This document shows positions 23,058-32,916 of a stretch of DNA of 64,000 nt, one piece after another. The notes below the pieces were generated by a model, which saw only the letters and a program-made list of their open reading frames with translations, was not told where the DNA came from and ran no database searches. The position numbers and the translations under genes are program-made. This stretch comes from Modicisalibacter ilicicola DSM 19980 (GTDB taxonomy: Bacteria > Pseudomonadota > Gammaproteobacteria > Pseudomonadales > Halomonadaceae): NCBI RefSeq assembly GCF_900128925.1, contig NZ_FQUJ01000003.1, positions 268,940 to 332,939 of the forward strand. Direction: 5' to 3'. Each line of letters begins with the position of its first letter. Position 1 is the first letter of the stretch.

Positions 23058-26000
23058 CTATGCCTCGGCCAGCTCCGCCGCTTCCTCTACACCCACCGAC
23101 ACGAGGCGTGACACACCGGGCTCCTGCATCGTCACCCCCATCAATCGATCCGCCGCTTCCATGGCGATCTTGTTATGCGTGATATAGATGAATTGTACAG
23201 AGTCCGACATCTCTTTCACCAGTGCCGCATAACGACCGACATTGGCATCATCCAGTGGTGCATCCACCTCATCAAGCATGCAGAACGGCGCCGGATTAAG
23301 CTGGAAGATTGCGAACACCAGGGATAGGGCGGTCAGCGCCTTTTCCCCCCCGGAGAGAAGATGAATGGTGCTGTTCTTCTTGCCGGGGGGGCGCGCCATT
23401 ATCGCCACCCCGGTCTCCAGCAAATCCTCCCCGGTCAGCGTCAGCCAGGCGGTTCCGCCCCCGAAAACCTTGGGGAATAGCTGCGAAATACCGTCGTTGA
23501 CCTGATCGAATGTCTGCTTGAAGCGGGTTCGCGTTTCATGATCGATCTTGCGAATCGCCCGATCCAGCGTCTCGAGGGCCTCGCTCAGCTCAGCATGTTG
23601 ACCCTCGAGGTAGTCGCGGCGTTCCGCCTGCTGGTCATATTCTTCGATCGCGGCGAGGTTGATGGCGCCCAGGCGCCGCACCTTGTCGCCGATCGCATCG
23701 AGACGCGCCTGCCAGGCGGACTCCGTGGCATCAGGGTCGAGGGACGATTCGAGTTCGGTGGCCTCGAGGCCCAGCTCGCTCAGCGCCTCGTCCTGAGCGT
23801 CGCCCTTGAGCCGGAGCGCCTGGACCTGCATGCGCGCTTCCTCGAGTCGGCTGCGAAGGCCTTCCAGATTGCGCTCGTGCTGCTGGCGAGCGGCTTCGGT
23901 CTCGCGCAGCCGTTCGGCCAGTTGATGGGCCTCATCGCGGCAGGCATTGAGTGCCTGCTCTTCCTTCGAGCGTCGGTGCAGGAGCTCATCGAGCTGCTCT
24001 CGCTCCTCCTCCTCCGGTTCGCGCAGCATCTCACGCTGCTCCTCGAGTTCGGCGCACTTCTCTTCGAGACGGGCGCGTGTCTCGCCGCTGCGGCCGCGCT
24101 GCTGATCGAGACCGGTGCGTTCCGTGCTCAGACGCTGATGCTCCAGGGCCAGCTGCTGGCCCCGCTCCTGAAGAGGTCGTTGACGGCCCCGCAGACCGGC
24201 GAGGCTCTCCTGGGTGTCGCGACGCTCCCGTTCGAGGCTCTCGCGGCGTTGGCTGCTCTGCTCCAGGGTGGCCATTGCCTGCTGCCAGCGCTCTCGGGCC
24301 TGCTCCAGCTCCAGGGCGCAGGCTTCACGACGTCCCTCGAGTTCTTCCAGTTCCGCGTCGAGATCGCGACGCCTGGCATCGGCATGCTCCAGCCGAGAGG
24401 CGAGACTGGCTTCCTGCAAGGCCATCTGCTGGCGCTGCTGCTGGCAATCACGCTCTTCGCCTCGACTCTGCTCGAGCGCTTCCTCGAGGGAAGCCTCACG
24501 CGCCTGGGCCTCGGCCAGCGTCCGCTCTTGCTCGTCGAGCCGCGCCAAGACATCGTCCAGCGCACTGACGACCTCGTCGCGGCGTCGCTGCTGGGTCATG
24601 ACACTGTCGGCGCTCTCGCCGGCGCCGTGGCGTCGTGCCCAGCCACTGCCCAACCACAGGCCGTCCGAGGTCACCACACTCTCGTCGGGTGCCAGGTGGT
24701 CGAGGCGTGCCCAGGCGTCGTGATGATCCCGGGCACAATGGATCGTCGCCAGTATCCGGCCCGCGGCGCCGGCATCACTGACCTGAGCGGCAAGGGTGCC
24801 CGGCGGTGCCGTGTGGGGTTCCACAGCCAGCAACGCCAGTTCGTCGCCGCCCGGGGTATCGCCGAGTGCCTGGCGATGCAGCTCGGACACCAGGCGCGCA
24901 TCGAGCCAGGGTGCCAGCACCCAGGACACCACACGCTCCCACTCGGGACTGACCCGCATGCGCTCGGCCAGCCGAGGCGCGGCGTCCAGGCCGTGGCGTT
25001 CGAGCAGGGCATCGAGATTCCGGCCATCTCCATCGAGACTGGCCGCAAGCAGCGCTTCCAGCGAGGCCAGCTCGCCCTGCAGCCGGCTGCGCCTCTGACG
25101 CGCCTCTTCCCGCGCCGCCTCGGCGTCGCCGAGCGTGCCACGGAGGCGCTCGCGATCGAACTGCAGCGTCACTCGCCGCGTCTCCAGGGTCTCGAGCCGC
25201 AGATCGAGATCGGCCAGCCGTTCGCCGAGCTCCTCGCGTCGTTCACGCAGTTCGCCCGGCTCGGGCAACTCGTCATGCTGCTGGCGGCGGCGCTGGCTCT
25301 CCCCGGCCAGGGCTTCCAGTTGCCGCTCCAGATGACGGACGGCATCCTGGGCGCGTTCGGCCTCACGCCCCTTCTCGCGATCCTGCTCGCTGAAGGCTTC
25401 CCAGCGCTCCCGGGCGTCCTCGAAGGCCTGCTCGGCGTCTTCCAGGGCCGCATCGAGCTCGGCGAGGGCAGCCGCGGTCTCTTCCTGCTCGGGCCGCAAC
25501 GCTGCCAGCCGTTCGTCGAGCTCGGCCAGACGGGCGTCATCCTCGTCACCGAGCCGATCGAGTTCGCTCAGTTCGCGGCGCGCCGCTTCCAGCTCCCGGG
25601 CGAGACGCTGCTCCTGGCTTCGGGCATGCTCGAGGTGCTGCTCGAGACGTGCGATGGCGGCGCCGGTCTCGTAGAAGCGCGCCTGATGGGCCTCGAGCTG
25701 TTCGGACAAGCGATCGTGCTCCAGACGCGACTCCTCCAGCCGGTTCTCGCACTGCCGGCTCCCCAGGATCTCGCGCTCGACCTGGGTTTCCATCTCGCGC
25801 ACCCGGCTTTCCTGTTCGGTCTGCTGGGCCCGCAACGCCCGGCCGCGCAACACGGCGAGTTCGCCCTTGAGACGGTGTTCCTCGTTCTTCAGGCTCTGAT
25901 AGCGCTTTGCCGCTTCGGCCTGGCGCTTCAGGCGTTCGAGCTGCTTGTCGAGTTCCTCGCGGATGTCGTCGAGACGCTCGAGGTTCTCCTGGGTGCGGCG

Positions 26001-26552
26001 CATGCGATTCTCGGTCTCGCGACGCCGCTCCTTGTACTTGGAGATACCGGCGGCCTCCTCGAGGGTCGCGCGCAATTCCTCGGGGCGTGCATCGATCAGG
26101 CGCGAGATCATGCCCTGGCCGATGATCGCGTAGGAGCGCGGCCCCAGGCCGGTACCCAGGAAGAGGTCGGCGATGTCGCGCCGGCGACATTTCTGGCTAT
26201 TGAAGAAGTAGCTCGACTGGCCGTCTCGGGTGACCAGGCGCTTGACGGCGATCTCGGCGTACTGGGCATAGGGCCCGCCCATGCTGCCGTCACGGTTGTC
26301 GAAGAACAGCTCGATGGAGGCCTGGCCCACCGGCTTGCGCCCGGTGGAACCGTTGAAGATGACATCGGTCATCGACTCGCCGCGCAGGGTCTTGGCCGAG
26401 GATTCGCCCATCACCCAGCGCACGGCGTCGATGACATTGGACTTGCCGCAGCCATTGGGGCCGACGATGGCGGTCATGTTGCCGTCGAAAGGGACCGTGA
26501 CCGGATCGACGAAGGACTTGAAGCCGGCTAGCCGGATCGACTTGAGACGCAT
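23058..26552 (-). CDS. smc: Chromosome segregation/condensation ATPase SMC
   Basis: A 1164-residue SMC ATPase that compacts and segregates chromosomes. The N-terminal head has the Walker A motif GPNGCGKS (31-38) and a RSYAIIGQGMIS segment. Two long coiled-coil arms (about 165-490 and 640-990, very rich in Glu, Arg, Leu and Gln) flank the globular hinge. The C-terminal head has the signature LLSGGEKALTALSL and the Walker B CMLDEVDAPLDDANV. In this bacterium SMC rather than MukB would be the condensin; scpA and scpB are not in the window. ccmI ends four bases before its ATG on the same strand, which is unusually tight for functionally unrelated genes. Confidence 0.97.
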   Translation of the reverse strand: MRLKSIRLAGFKSFVDPVTVPFDGNMTAIVGPNGCGKSNVIDAVRWVMGESSAKTLRGESMTDVIFNGSTGRKPVGQASIELFFDNRDGSMGGPYAQYAEIAVKRLVTRDGQSSYFFNSQKCRRRDIADLFLGTGLGPRSYAIIGQGMISRLIDARPEELRATLEEAAGISKYKERRRETENRMRRTQENLERLDDIREELDKQLERLKRQAEAAKRYQSLKNEEHRLKGELAVLRGRALRAQQTEQESRVREMETQVEREILGSRQCENRLEESRLEHDRLSEQLEAHQARFYETGAAIARLEQHLEHARSQEQRLARELEAARRELSELDRLGDEDDARLAELDERLAALRPEQEETAAALAELDAALEDAEQAFEDARERWEAFSEQDREKGREAERAQDAVRHLERQLEALAGESQRRRQQHDELPEPGELRERREELGERLADLDLRLETLETRRVTLQFDRERLRGTLGDAEAAREEARQRRSRLQGELASLEALLAASLDGDGRNLDALLERHGLDAAPRLAERMRVSPEWERVVSWVLAPWLDARLVSELHRQALGDTPGGDELALLAVEPHTAPPGTLAAQVSDAGAAGRILATIHCARDHHDAWARLDHLAPDESVVTSDGLWLGSGWARRHGAGESADSVMTQQRRRDEVVSALDDVLARLDEQERTLAEAQAREASLEEALEQSRGEERDCQQQRQQMALQEASLASRLEHADARRRDLDAELEELEGRREACALELEQARERWQQAMATLEQSSQRRESLERERRDTQESLAGLRGRQRPLQERGQQLALEHQRLSTERTGLDQQRGRSGETRARLEEKCAELEEQREMLREPEEEEREQLDELLHRRSKEEQALNACRDEAHQLAERLRETEAARQQHERNLEGLRSRLEEARMQVQALRLKGDAQDEALSELGLEATELESSLDPDATESAWQARLDAIGDKVRRLGAINLAAIEEYDQQAERRDYLEGQHAELSEALETLDRAIRKIDHETRTRFKQTFDQVNDGISQLFPKVFGGGTAWLTLTGEDLLETGVAIMARPPGKKNSTIHLLSGGEKALTALSLVFAIFQLNPAPFCMLDEVDAPLDDANVGRYAALVKEMSDSVQFIYITHNKIAMEAADRLMGVTMQEPGVSRLVSVGVEEAAELAEA

Positions 26553-26556
26553 GCGC

Positions 26557-27804
26557 TCAATCGACGACCCGGTCGATGACGATGTCGACCGGGCCGGTCT
26601 GATCGCCCAGGGCGACCGGTCCCGCCTCGCCGGCCAGGTCGCCGGGTTGCGGCGTGGCCTGGCCCGAGGCCGAGACGCGCACCGTCAGGCGTACCTCGTC
26701 GACCTGGGAGAGCCGCGCGCTGGGCGCCATGGCATCGCTGTCGTCGAGGGTCACCTCGAGGGGCAGGTCGGCGACCGTGGCTCGCTCCAGGGCCAACGGC
26801 GGCAGTTCGCCGGCGCTGTCTCGAGCCACCACGAAGACCGTATCCTGCGGGTCGGCCCGCTCCACGAGAGACTCGGCCAGGCTGACCGAGACCGACAGGG
26901 ACGGCCCCGTCGCCGCATTTCCCGCCGTGTTGGGACGCTCCGGCGTGATACCCAGACGCTGCTGGGCAATGGCGATGCCATTGCGCAACACCCCCGCCGC
27001 CTCTTCGTCATCGAAGCCCGCGATGGCCCGACGCCAGTGGTCGATCGCCTCTTCGTAACGGCCGTGCTCGAAGGCCTCGATGCCCAGCATGCCCAGCACC
27101 GTCGGCTGCCGCGGGTCCTCGTCGAGGGTCTCGTCGACCAGCCCCTGCACCTCGGCGGTCAGGGTTCTGTTGGCGGCAAAGAACTTCATCTGCGCCAGCT
27201 GGGCCAGCAGCTCGACCCGACGCCCTTCCAGGGCGATGAGCCGCTCCAGGGCATCGATCGCCGCCTCGAGACGACCACTGTCGCGATAGAGCGGAAATAG
27301 CGCCATCCACAGCTTGGGATTCTCGGGCTGATGGTCGATCTGCGACTCGAGACGCTCGATCAGCATCGCCATCGAGCCGTTCGGGGCGTTCATCACCTCA
27401 CGTTGGATGGTATAGAGCGCCAGATCGTCCTGGGCCCCCTCGCGCTGGTACCAGAGCAGGCTGGCCACCACCACCAGCACCATCACCACAGGCACGACCC
27501 AGCGCCCGGCCCCGGGGGCCTTCAGGGGGGCACGGCGGCTTTCCTCGGTGTCCTCGAGCAGGCTGCGATCGAGTTCCAGACGGCTCTCCTCGAAGCGCTT
27601 GGCATCGATGTCGCCCCGTGCGTGGGCCTGCTCCAGGGACGCCAGGCGGCGCTGGTAGACTGCCACGTTCTGGGCCGCGTCGAGGTCCTGTTCCTCGTAG
27701 GCATGCTGCGCTTCGTGAACGGCCCGGGCGCGCCTGAGCGGCAGGGCGATGATCCACAGGGCCGGCAGCAACAGCAGGCCCAGCGCTATCCAGAGTAGAT
27801 TCAT
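26557..27804 (-). CDS. ccmI: Cytochrome c maturation protein CcmI
   Basis: Chaperones apocytochrome c for heme ligation with CcmF and CcmH. The 415-residue protein has two N-terminal membrane helices (about 3-22 and 95-115) separated by a cytoplasmic loop (EEQDLDAAQNVAVYQRRLASLE, family-typical) and a periplasmic TPR region (about 140-290). It is the last gene of the ccm operon; its start overlaps the ccmH stop by four bases. Confidence 0.93.
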   Translation of the reverse strand: MNLLWIALGLLLLPALWIIALPLRRARAVHEAQHAYEEQDLDAAQNVAVYQRRLASLEQAHARGDIDAKRFEESRLELDRSLLEDTEESRRAPLKAPGAGRWVVPVVMVLVVVASLLWYQREGAQDDLALYTIQREVMNAPNGSMAMLIERLESQIDHQPENPKLWMALFPLYRDSGRLEAAIDALERLIALEGRRVELLAQLAQMKFFAANRTLTAEVQGLVDETLDEDPRQPTVLGMLGIEAFEHGRYEEAIDHWRRAIAGFDDEEAAGVLRNGIAIAQQRLGITPERPNTAGNAATGPSLSVSVSLAESLVERADPQDTVFVVARDSAGELPPLALERATVADLPLEVTLDDSDAMAPSARLSQVDEVRLTVRVSASGQATPQPGDLAGEAGPVALGDQTGPVDIVIDRVVD

Positions 27805-28274
27805 TCGGTCCTCTCGCGATTGATCAGCGCATTGATACGCTCACGCTCTTCCGGGCTGAGGCTGCGATTGGCGGAGCGTCGCCGTGCCCGCACGAGCAAC
27901 CCGATGATCACGGCACCCAGCACCACCAATCCCGCCGGCAGGCCCCAAAGCAGCCAGGTACGACCGGAGAGACGCGGATTGTAGAGTACGTAATCGCCGA
28001 AACGATCGATCATGTAGTCCTGGATCTCGCGATCGGAGCGCCCGTCCTGAAGCAGTTGGTAGACTCGTTCACGCATGTCGCCGGCGATGGGCGAGTCGGA
28101 ATCGCCGATGGCCTGGTTCTCGCACTTGGGGCAGCGCAGCGCACTGTTGAGGGATTCGTAGCGCTCTTTCAGGACCGGCTCCTCGAACTCGCGCACCTCG
28201 ATGGCCGCCAGCACCGAGCCGGCGAGCAACAGGCAACACAGCGCCAGCAGGGCCCGGATCATTCGTTGCGCCAT
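27801..28274 (-). CDS. ccmH: Cytochrome c maturation protein CcmH
   Basis: A 157-residue membrane-anchored thiol oxidoreductase that keeps apocytochrome CxxCH motifs reduced. An N-terminal signal/anchor (about 5-24) is followed by the LRCPKC motif (Cys48, Cys51) and a DMRERVYQLLQDGRSDREI segment, then a second membrane helix (about 105-127). This is the short CcmH form, with CcmI separate. It overlaps ccmG by 16 bases and ccmI by four. Confidence 0.94.
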   Translation of the reverse strand: MAQRMIRALLALCCLLLAGSVLAAIEVREFEEPVLKERYESLNSALRCPKCENQAIGDSDSPIAGDMRERVYQLLQDGRSDREIQDYMIDRFGDYVLYNPRLSGRTWLLWGLPAGLVVLGAVIIGLLVRARRRSANRSLSPEERERINALINRERTE

Positions 28275-28792
28275 CTTTCCACCTCCGGCACGATCGTCTC
28301 TTCGACATCTTCGGGTCTGATGTACCCGGTGTGGTGATAACGGATGATGCCGTCGGCATCGACGAGAAACGTCTCGGGGGCGCCATAGACTCCGAGCTCG
28401 AATCCCAGGGTCCCCTCGGGGTCGAAGATGTTGACCTCGAAGGGATTGCCGAACTCCTCGAGGAACTCCATTCCCTTGGCACGGGTGTCCTTGTAATCGA
28501 CCCCCACCAGACGGACGCCGCGCTCCTCGAGTGCCAGCAATTGCGGCATCTCCTGCTTGCAGGTCGGGCACCATTCGCCCCAGACGTTGACCAGGGTCAC
28601 CTCGCCCTTGAGCAGGGATTCGTCGACCTGCCTCTCGGGATCTTCCAGCGTCGAGAGCTCGAACCGGGGGAATTCCCGGGCCAGCAGGGCCGAGTCCCGG
28701 GCGCTGGGATCGAGTGCCAGCCCCTGATAGAGGAACACGCCCAGCGCGAGGAACAGCAGCAGCGGAATCAGCAGCAGCAACCGACGTTTCAT
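28259..28792 (-). CDS. ccmG: Thiol:disulfide interchange protein CcmG/DsbE
   Basis: A 177-residue periplasmic thioredoxin-like reductant for cytochrome c maturation. It has an N-terminal membrane anchor (about 3-22), then the active site WCPTC (Cys75, Cys78) preceded by LVNVWGEW, and the cis-Pro loop GVYGAPETFLVD characteristic of CcmG. The start at 28792 overlaps the ccmF stop by four bases and matches homologues. Confidence 0.95.
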   Translation of the reverse strand: MKRRLLLLIPLLLFLALGVFLYQGLALDPSARDSALLAREFPRFELSTLEDPERQVDESLLKGEVTLVNVWGEWCPTCKQEMPQLLALEERGVRLVGVDYKDTRAKGMEFLEEFGNPFEVNIFDPEGTLGFELGVYGAPETFLVDADGIIRYHHTGYIRPEDVEETIVPEVERWRNE

Positions 28793-30792
28793 GCCCGTGC
28801 CCCCTCGAGGCCGGCGGCATCCGCCGTTCGTGCCTGTTCCGCGCGGCGCTTCACGCGCCGGTAGCGACGATCGACCACCGCCAGCACACCGCCCACCGCC
28901 ATCAAGAGTGCACCGAGCCATAGCCAGCGCACGAAGGGCTTGAACTGGACCCGCATTGCCCAGGAGCCGTCACCCAGGTCCTCGCCCATGGCGACATAGA
29001 GATCGCGCAACAACCCCGGGCGCAGCGCCACATCGGTCATCGGCATGCCCCGGGCCAGATAGAAGCGCTTCTCGGGATACATGGTGAAGCGATGCTCACC
29101 GTCGCGGCTGACCGCGATGGTGGCGGTATCGGCGATGAAGTTGGGGCCGCGGCGCTCACGCAACTCCTGCATGGCGAAGGTATAGCCGGCGATCTCGGCA
29201 CTCTCGCCCGGCGCCAGCCGAATGTTCCGCTCGACATTGTAGTTGGACACCATGGTCACGCCGACGATGGTCACGGCCAGCCCCAGGTGCCCCACCACCA
29301 TGCCCCAGTAGGCCAGGGAGAGGCGCTTGACCCCCGCGCCCGGGCTCGAGGCGTTGCGCAGCTTGTCGAAGAGATCGCGTGCCAGGGAGAGTACCAGCCA
29401 CAGCGCCGTGACCAGACCCAGGGAGACCCAGAGATCCCACTCCCCGCCGTAGAGCAGCGGCGCCACCATGCCGATGACCAGCGCCGCGACGCCGGCGGCG
29501 GCCAGGCGCTTGAACAGTTCGCGCCCGCTCGTCTGCTTCCAGCGCGCCAGTGGGCCGAGCCCCATGAACACGCACAGCAGGACCGTCAGCGGCACGAACA
29601 GGGCGTTGAAGTACGGCGGGCCGACGCTGATCTTGCCCAGGCCCAGGGCATCGAGCAACAGGGGGTAGAGCGTCCCCAGCAGCACGGTGACGGTCATGAT
29701 CACCAGCAGGATATTGTTGACCAGCAGCAGCGCATCCCGGGAGAGCCAGTTGAAGCCGACGCTGTGGCTCATGCGCGGGGCGCGCAGCGCAAAGACCAGC
29801 AGCGACAGCCCCACCGTCAGCCCCAGCAGGACCAGGATGAAGGTGCCCCGCGCCGGGTCGTTGGCAAAGGCGTGCACCGATGTCAGTACGCCGGAGCGCA
29901 CCAGGAAGGTGCCCAGCAGGGACAGCGAGAAGGTGATGATCGCCAGCAGGACCGTCCAGCTCCTGAAGCTGCCGCGCTTCTCGGTCACTGCCAGGGAGTG
30001 GATCAATGCCGTGCCGGAGAGCCAGGGCAGCAGCGAGGCGTTTTCCACCGGGTCCCAGAACCACCAGCCGCCCCAGCCGAGCTCGTAGTAGGCCCACCAG
30101 CTGCCCAGGGCGATGCCCACGGTGAGAAACGCCCAGGCCACGTTGGTCCAGGGCCGCGCCCAGCGGGTCCAGGCGGCATCGAGGCGTCCGCCGAGCAGGC
30201 CGGCGATGGCGAAGGCAAAGACCACCGAGAAACCCACGTAGCCCATGTAGAGCATCGGTGGATGGATGACCAGCCCGAAATCCTGGAGCAGCGGATTGAG
30301 ATCGGCGCCGTCCTGGGGCATGTTCGGCAGCAGCCGCTCGAACGGGTTGGAAGTGACCAGCACGAACAGCAGAAAGCCACTGCACACCATGCCCATCACG
30401 CTCAGCACCCGGGCGACCATGTCCCGGGGCAATTGACTCGAGAACTGGCTGACCGCGAACCCCCAGCCCCCCAGGATCAGGCTCCACAGCAGCACCGAGC
30501 CCTCGTGGCTGCCCCATACCGCCGTCGTCTTGTAGTACCAGGGCAGCATCGAATTGGAGTTGTTGGCCACGTAGGCCACGCTGAAATCGTCGAGCAGAAA
30601 ACTGGCGGTCAAGCACAGGTAGGCGATCGCCAGGAACAGGAACTGGCCGCCGGCCAGCGGCCTGGCGAAGGCCATCCACAGCGGCCGGCGAGTCAGGGTT
30701 CCAGCCATCGGCACCAATGCCTGGAACAGTGCCATGAGCAGCGCCAGGATCAACGCGAAATGGCCGAGCTCGGGAATGATCTTGCTTAGCAT
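28789..30792 (-). CDS. ccmF: Heme lyase subunit CcmF
   Basis: The heme-ligating integral membrane protein of the Ccm system. The 667-residue sequence has about 14-15 membrane helices and the tryptophan-rich WWD domain, visible as ELGWGGWWFWDPVENASLLPW near residues 230-250, with conserved heme-ligand His residues around it. Length is normal for the family. It forms the core of the operon between ccmE and ccmG. Confidence 0.96.
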   Translation of the reverse strand: MLSKIIPELGHFALILALLMALFQALVPMAGTLTRRPLWMAFARPLAGGQFLFLAIAYLCLTASFLLDDFSVAYVANNSNSMLPWYYKTTAVWGSHEGSVLLWSLILGGWGFAVSQFSSQLPRDMVARVLSVMGMVCSGFLLFVLVTSNPFERLLPNMPQDGADLNPLLQDFGLVIHPPMLYMGYVGFSVVFAFAIAGLLGGRLDAAWTRWARPWTNVAWAFLTVGIALGSWWAYYELGWGGWWFWDPVENASLLPWLSGTALIHSLAVTEKRGSFRSWTVLLAIITFSLSLLGTFLVRSGVLTSVHAFANDPARGTFILVLLGLTVGLSLLVFALRAPRMSHSVGFNWLSRDALLLVNNILLVIMTVTVLLGTLYPLLLDALGLGKISVGPPYFNALFVPLTVLLCVFMGLGPLARWKQTSGRELFKRLAAAGVAALVIGMVAPLLYGGEWDLWVSLGLVTALWLVLSLARDLFDKLRNASSPGAGVKRLSLAYWGMVVGHLGLAVTIVGVTMVSNYNVERNIRLAPGESAEIAGYTFAMQELRERRGPNFIADTATIAVSRDGEHRFTMYPEKRFYLARGMPMTDVALRPGLLRDLYVAMGEDLGDGSWAMRVQFKPFVRWLWLGALLMAVGGVLAVVDRRYRRVKRRAEQARTADAAGLEGARA

Positions 30793-30819
30793 GAGGGCTC
30801 CTCGATCCGGGCTCCGGAT

Positions 30820-31263
30820 CTATTCAAGCGTGTCCGTGGGCATCTTGCCCTGCATGACTTCGGCCACTTCCGGCGGCATGTAGTTCTCGTCGTGCTTGGC
30901 CAGGACCTGACCGGCCCGCATCAGGCGCTCTTCCTCGAGCTTGCCGACCACCACCACGCCCTGCCCCTCCCGGAACAGATCCGGCAGGATGCCGCTGTAG
31001 CGTACCTTCAGGTCATTCTCGTAATCCGTCACCACGAAGGTGACATCCAGGCTCTCGCTGTCACGCTGCACGCTGCCTTCCTTGACCATCCCGCCGGCGC
31101 GGATCTGACGCTCCAAAGGCGCCTCGCCCTTGGCGATCTGCTCGGGACTGAAGAACAGGTTGATGTTGCTGCTCAGCGAATAGAGGGTCAGCCCCACGGC
31201 GATCGCCGCCAGGGCTGCCAGCCCCAGCACGATCATCAGGCGCTGCTTGCGTTTAGGATTCAT
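30820..31263 (-). CDS. ccmE: Heme chaperone CcmE
   Basis: A 147-residue periplasmic heme carrier tethered by one N-terminal helix (about 8-30). The covalent heme site is His124 in LAKHDENY (HxxxY with Tyr128). The OB-fold segment GGMVKEGSV is family-typical. Its ATG lies within the end of ccmD (11-base overlap). Confidence 0.95.
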   Translation of the reverse strand: MNPKRKQRLMIVLGLAALAAIAVGLTLYSLSSNINLFFSPEQIAKGEAPLERQIRAGGMVKEGSVQRDSESLDVTFVVTDYENDLKVRYSGILPDLFREGQGVVVVGKLEEERLMRAGQVLAKHDENYMPPEVAEVMQGKMPTDTLE

Positions 31264-31453
31264 GAGCATCCTCCCGACCGGCATGGCGTTCCCGGCGCTG
31301 GCGTCGTTGAAGATCGCGAAGCAGATGACGACGCTCTGCTCGCGCATAGAGTGCACTGCCGATCAGCAGCACGGCGGTCAAGCCCCAGGCGGACCATACA
31401 TAGGGCGCGTGCCCTTCCATGGCCAGCAATGCCAGGAACGAATCGAAGGCCAT
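31253..31453 (-). CDS. ccmD: Heme exporter protein CcmD
   Basis: A 66-residue small membrane protein: one helix (about 17-37, [20 protein letters not shown]) followed by a highly basic cytoplasmic tail, as in CcmD, which releases holo-CcmE from the CcmABC complex. Position between ccmC and ccmE confirms the call. Confidence 0.92.
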   Translation of the reverse strand: MAFDSFLALLAMEGHAPYVWSAWGLTAVLLIGSALYARAERRHLLRDLQRRQRRERHAGREDAHES

Positions 31454-31455
31454 TA

Positions 31456-32205
31456 TTATCCTCTCCTCGCGGTGCCAGCGACAAGCTCGCGCACCCAGCG
31501 CTTGGCGGATTCACGGCGCAATATCTCGTTGCGGGTACGGGTCAGGGTCAAGGCAATGAAGAAGCAGTAGAAGCCCAGCACCATGACCAAGAGCGGCAAC
31601 CACATCTCGACCGGCATCGCCGGGCGCTCCGTGAGGGTGAAGGTCGCCGGCTGGTGAAGCGTATTCCACCAGTCGACGGAGTACTTGATGATCGGAATGT
31701 TGACCACGCCCACCAGCGCCAGCACCGACGCCGCCCGGGAGCCGCTGTCACGGCTGGCGAAGGCGCCACGCAGGGCGATCACCCCCAGGTACAGGAACAG
31801 CTGGATCAGCATCGAGGTCAGGCGTGCGTCCCAGACCCACCAGGTGCCCCAGGTCGGCATGCCCCACACGGCGCCGGAGAACAGCGCCACGAAGGTCATC
31901 GCCGCCCCGAAGGGCGCGATGACCGCCGCGGCCATGTCGGCGATCTTGATCTTCCAGACCAGGAAGATGACCCCGGCCACCGCCATGGTGACGAAGCAGG
32001 ATTGGGCGAGAATGGCCGCCGGCACATGCACGTAGATGATGCGGAAGCTGTTGCCCTGCTGATAGTCCGACGGGGCGAATACCAGCCCCCAGACGCTGCC
32101 CACCAGCAGCAGGAGGATTGCCAGCGCCCAGAACCAGGGCTGGAGTCGTGCACTGATCGCGTAGAACCACTTGGGCGAACCCAGCTTGTGTATGAAGGCC
32201 CACAT
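31456..32205 (-). CDS. ccmC: Heme ABC transporter permease CcmC
   Basis: A 249-residue membrane protein with six helices that loads heme onto CcmE. The WWD-type signature is visible as [16 protein letters not shown] near residues 115-130. It starts just upstream of ccmD and 12 bases after the ccmB stop in transcript order. Confidence 0.95.
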   Translation of the reverse strand: MWAFIHKLGSPKWFYAISARLQPWFWALAILLLLVGSVWGLVFAPSDYQQGNSFRIIYVHVPAAILAQSCFVTMAVAGVIFLVWKIKIADMAAAVIAPFGAAMTFVALFSGAVWGMPTWGTWWVWDARLTSMLIQLFLYLGVIALRGAFASRDSGSRAASVLALVGVVNIPIIKYSVDWWNTLHQPATFTLTERPAMPVEMWLPLLVMVLGFYCFFIALTLTRTRNEILRRESAKRWVRELVAGTARRG

Positions 32206-32217
32206 GCCGTTACTTCC

Positions 32218-32916
32218 TCAACCGTTGATACTGATGCGCAACGCCGCAGCGATGGCCCAGGGCGACAGCATCAGCGCCAGGCAGAGCTGGGCGCCGAGAA
32301 TCGCCAGATGCGGGGCGGCGTTGCCATCCAGGATCACCACCTGCACCGCGCCGGCCCCGAAGATCAGCACCGGAATGTACAGGGGCAGCACCAGCAGCGA
32401 CAACAGCACCCCGCCCCGCGACAACCCCACCGTCAGTGCCGCCCCGATGGCGCCGATCAGGCTCAGGCTGGCACTGCCGAGCGCCAGGGAGAGCGCCAGC
32501 ACGGCGAAGCTCCCGACCGGCAAGGCCAGCATCAGCCCCAGTACCGGGGCCATCAACGCCAGGGGCAACCCGGTCAGCAACCAATGTACCAGTACCTTCG
32601 ACAACACCAGCGCCGGCAAGGGCTGAGGCGAGAGCAGCAGCTGCTCGAGGCTGCCGTCGTCATAGTCGCCGCGAAACAGCGTATCCAGCGACAGCTGCGT
32701 TGCCAGCAACGCTGCCACCCACAACAGTCCCGGCGCGATGGCGGCCAACAGTTCGGTGTCCGGTGATATGCCGAGGGGAAACAGCGTGATGACCAGGGCA
32801 AAGAACACCAGCGGGTTGATCACCTCGCTGCGCCGGCGCAGCATCAGGGTCAGGTCACGCTTGACGGTTGCTGCTATTGCGACCCCGAGTCCCGCTTTGG
32901 GTTCAACGACTTGCAT
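32218..32916 (-). CDS. ccmB: Heme exporter protein CcmB
   Basis: A 232-residue ABC-type permease with six membrane helices; the opening segment FALVITLFPLGISPD and the DDGSLEQLLLSP loop are typical of CcmB. It directly abuts ccmA (next base after the ccmA stop) and is 11 residues longer at the N-terminus than E. coli CcmB. Confidence 0.94.
   Translation of the reverse strand: MQVVEPKAGLGVAIAATVKRDLTLMLRRRSEVINPLVFFALVITLFPLGISPDTELLAAIAPGLLWVAALLATQLSLDTLFRGDYDDGSLEQLLLSPQPLPALVLSKVLVHWLLTGLPLALMAPVLGLMLALPVGSFAVLALSLALGSASLSLIGAIGAALTVGLSRGGVLLSLLVLPLYIPVLIFGAGAVQVVILDGNAAPHLAILGAQLCLALMLSPWAIAAALRISING

Noticed and set aside
23538-26531. Long plus-strand frame opposite smc
   Set aside because: Same shadow effect; smc on the minus strand has complete Walker and signature motifs.
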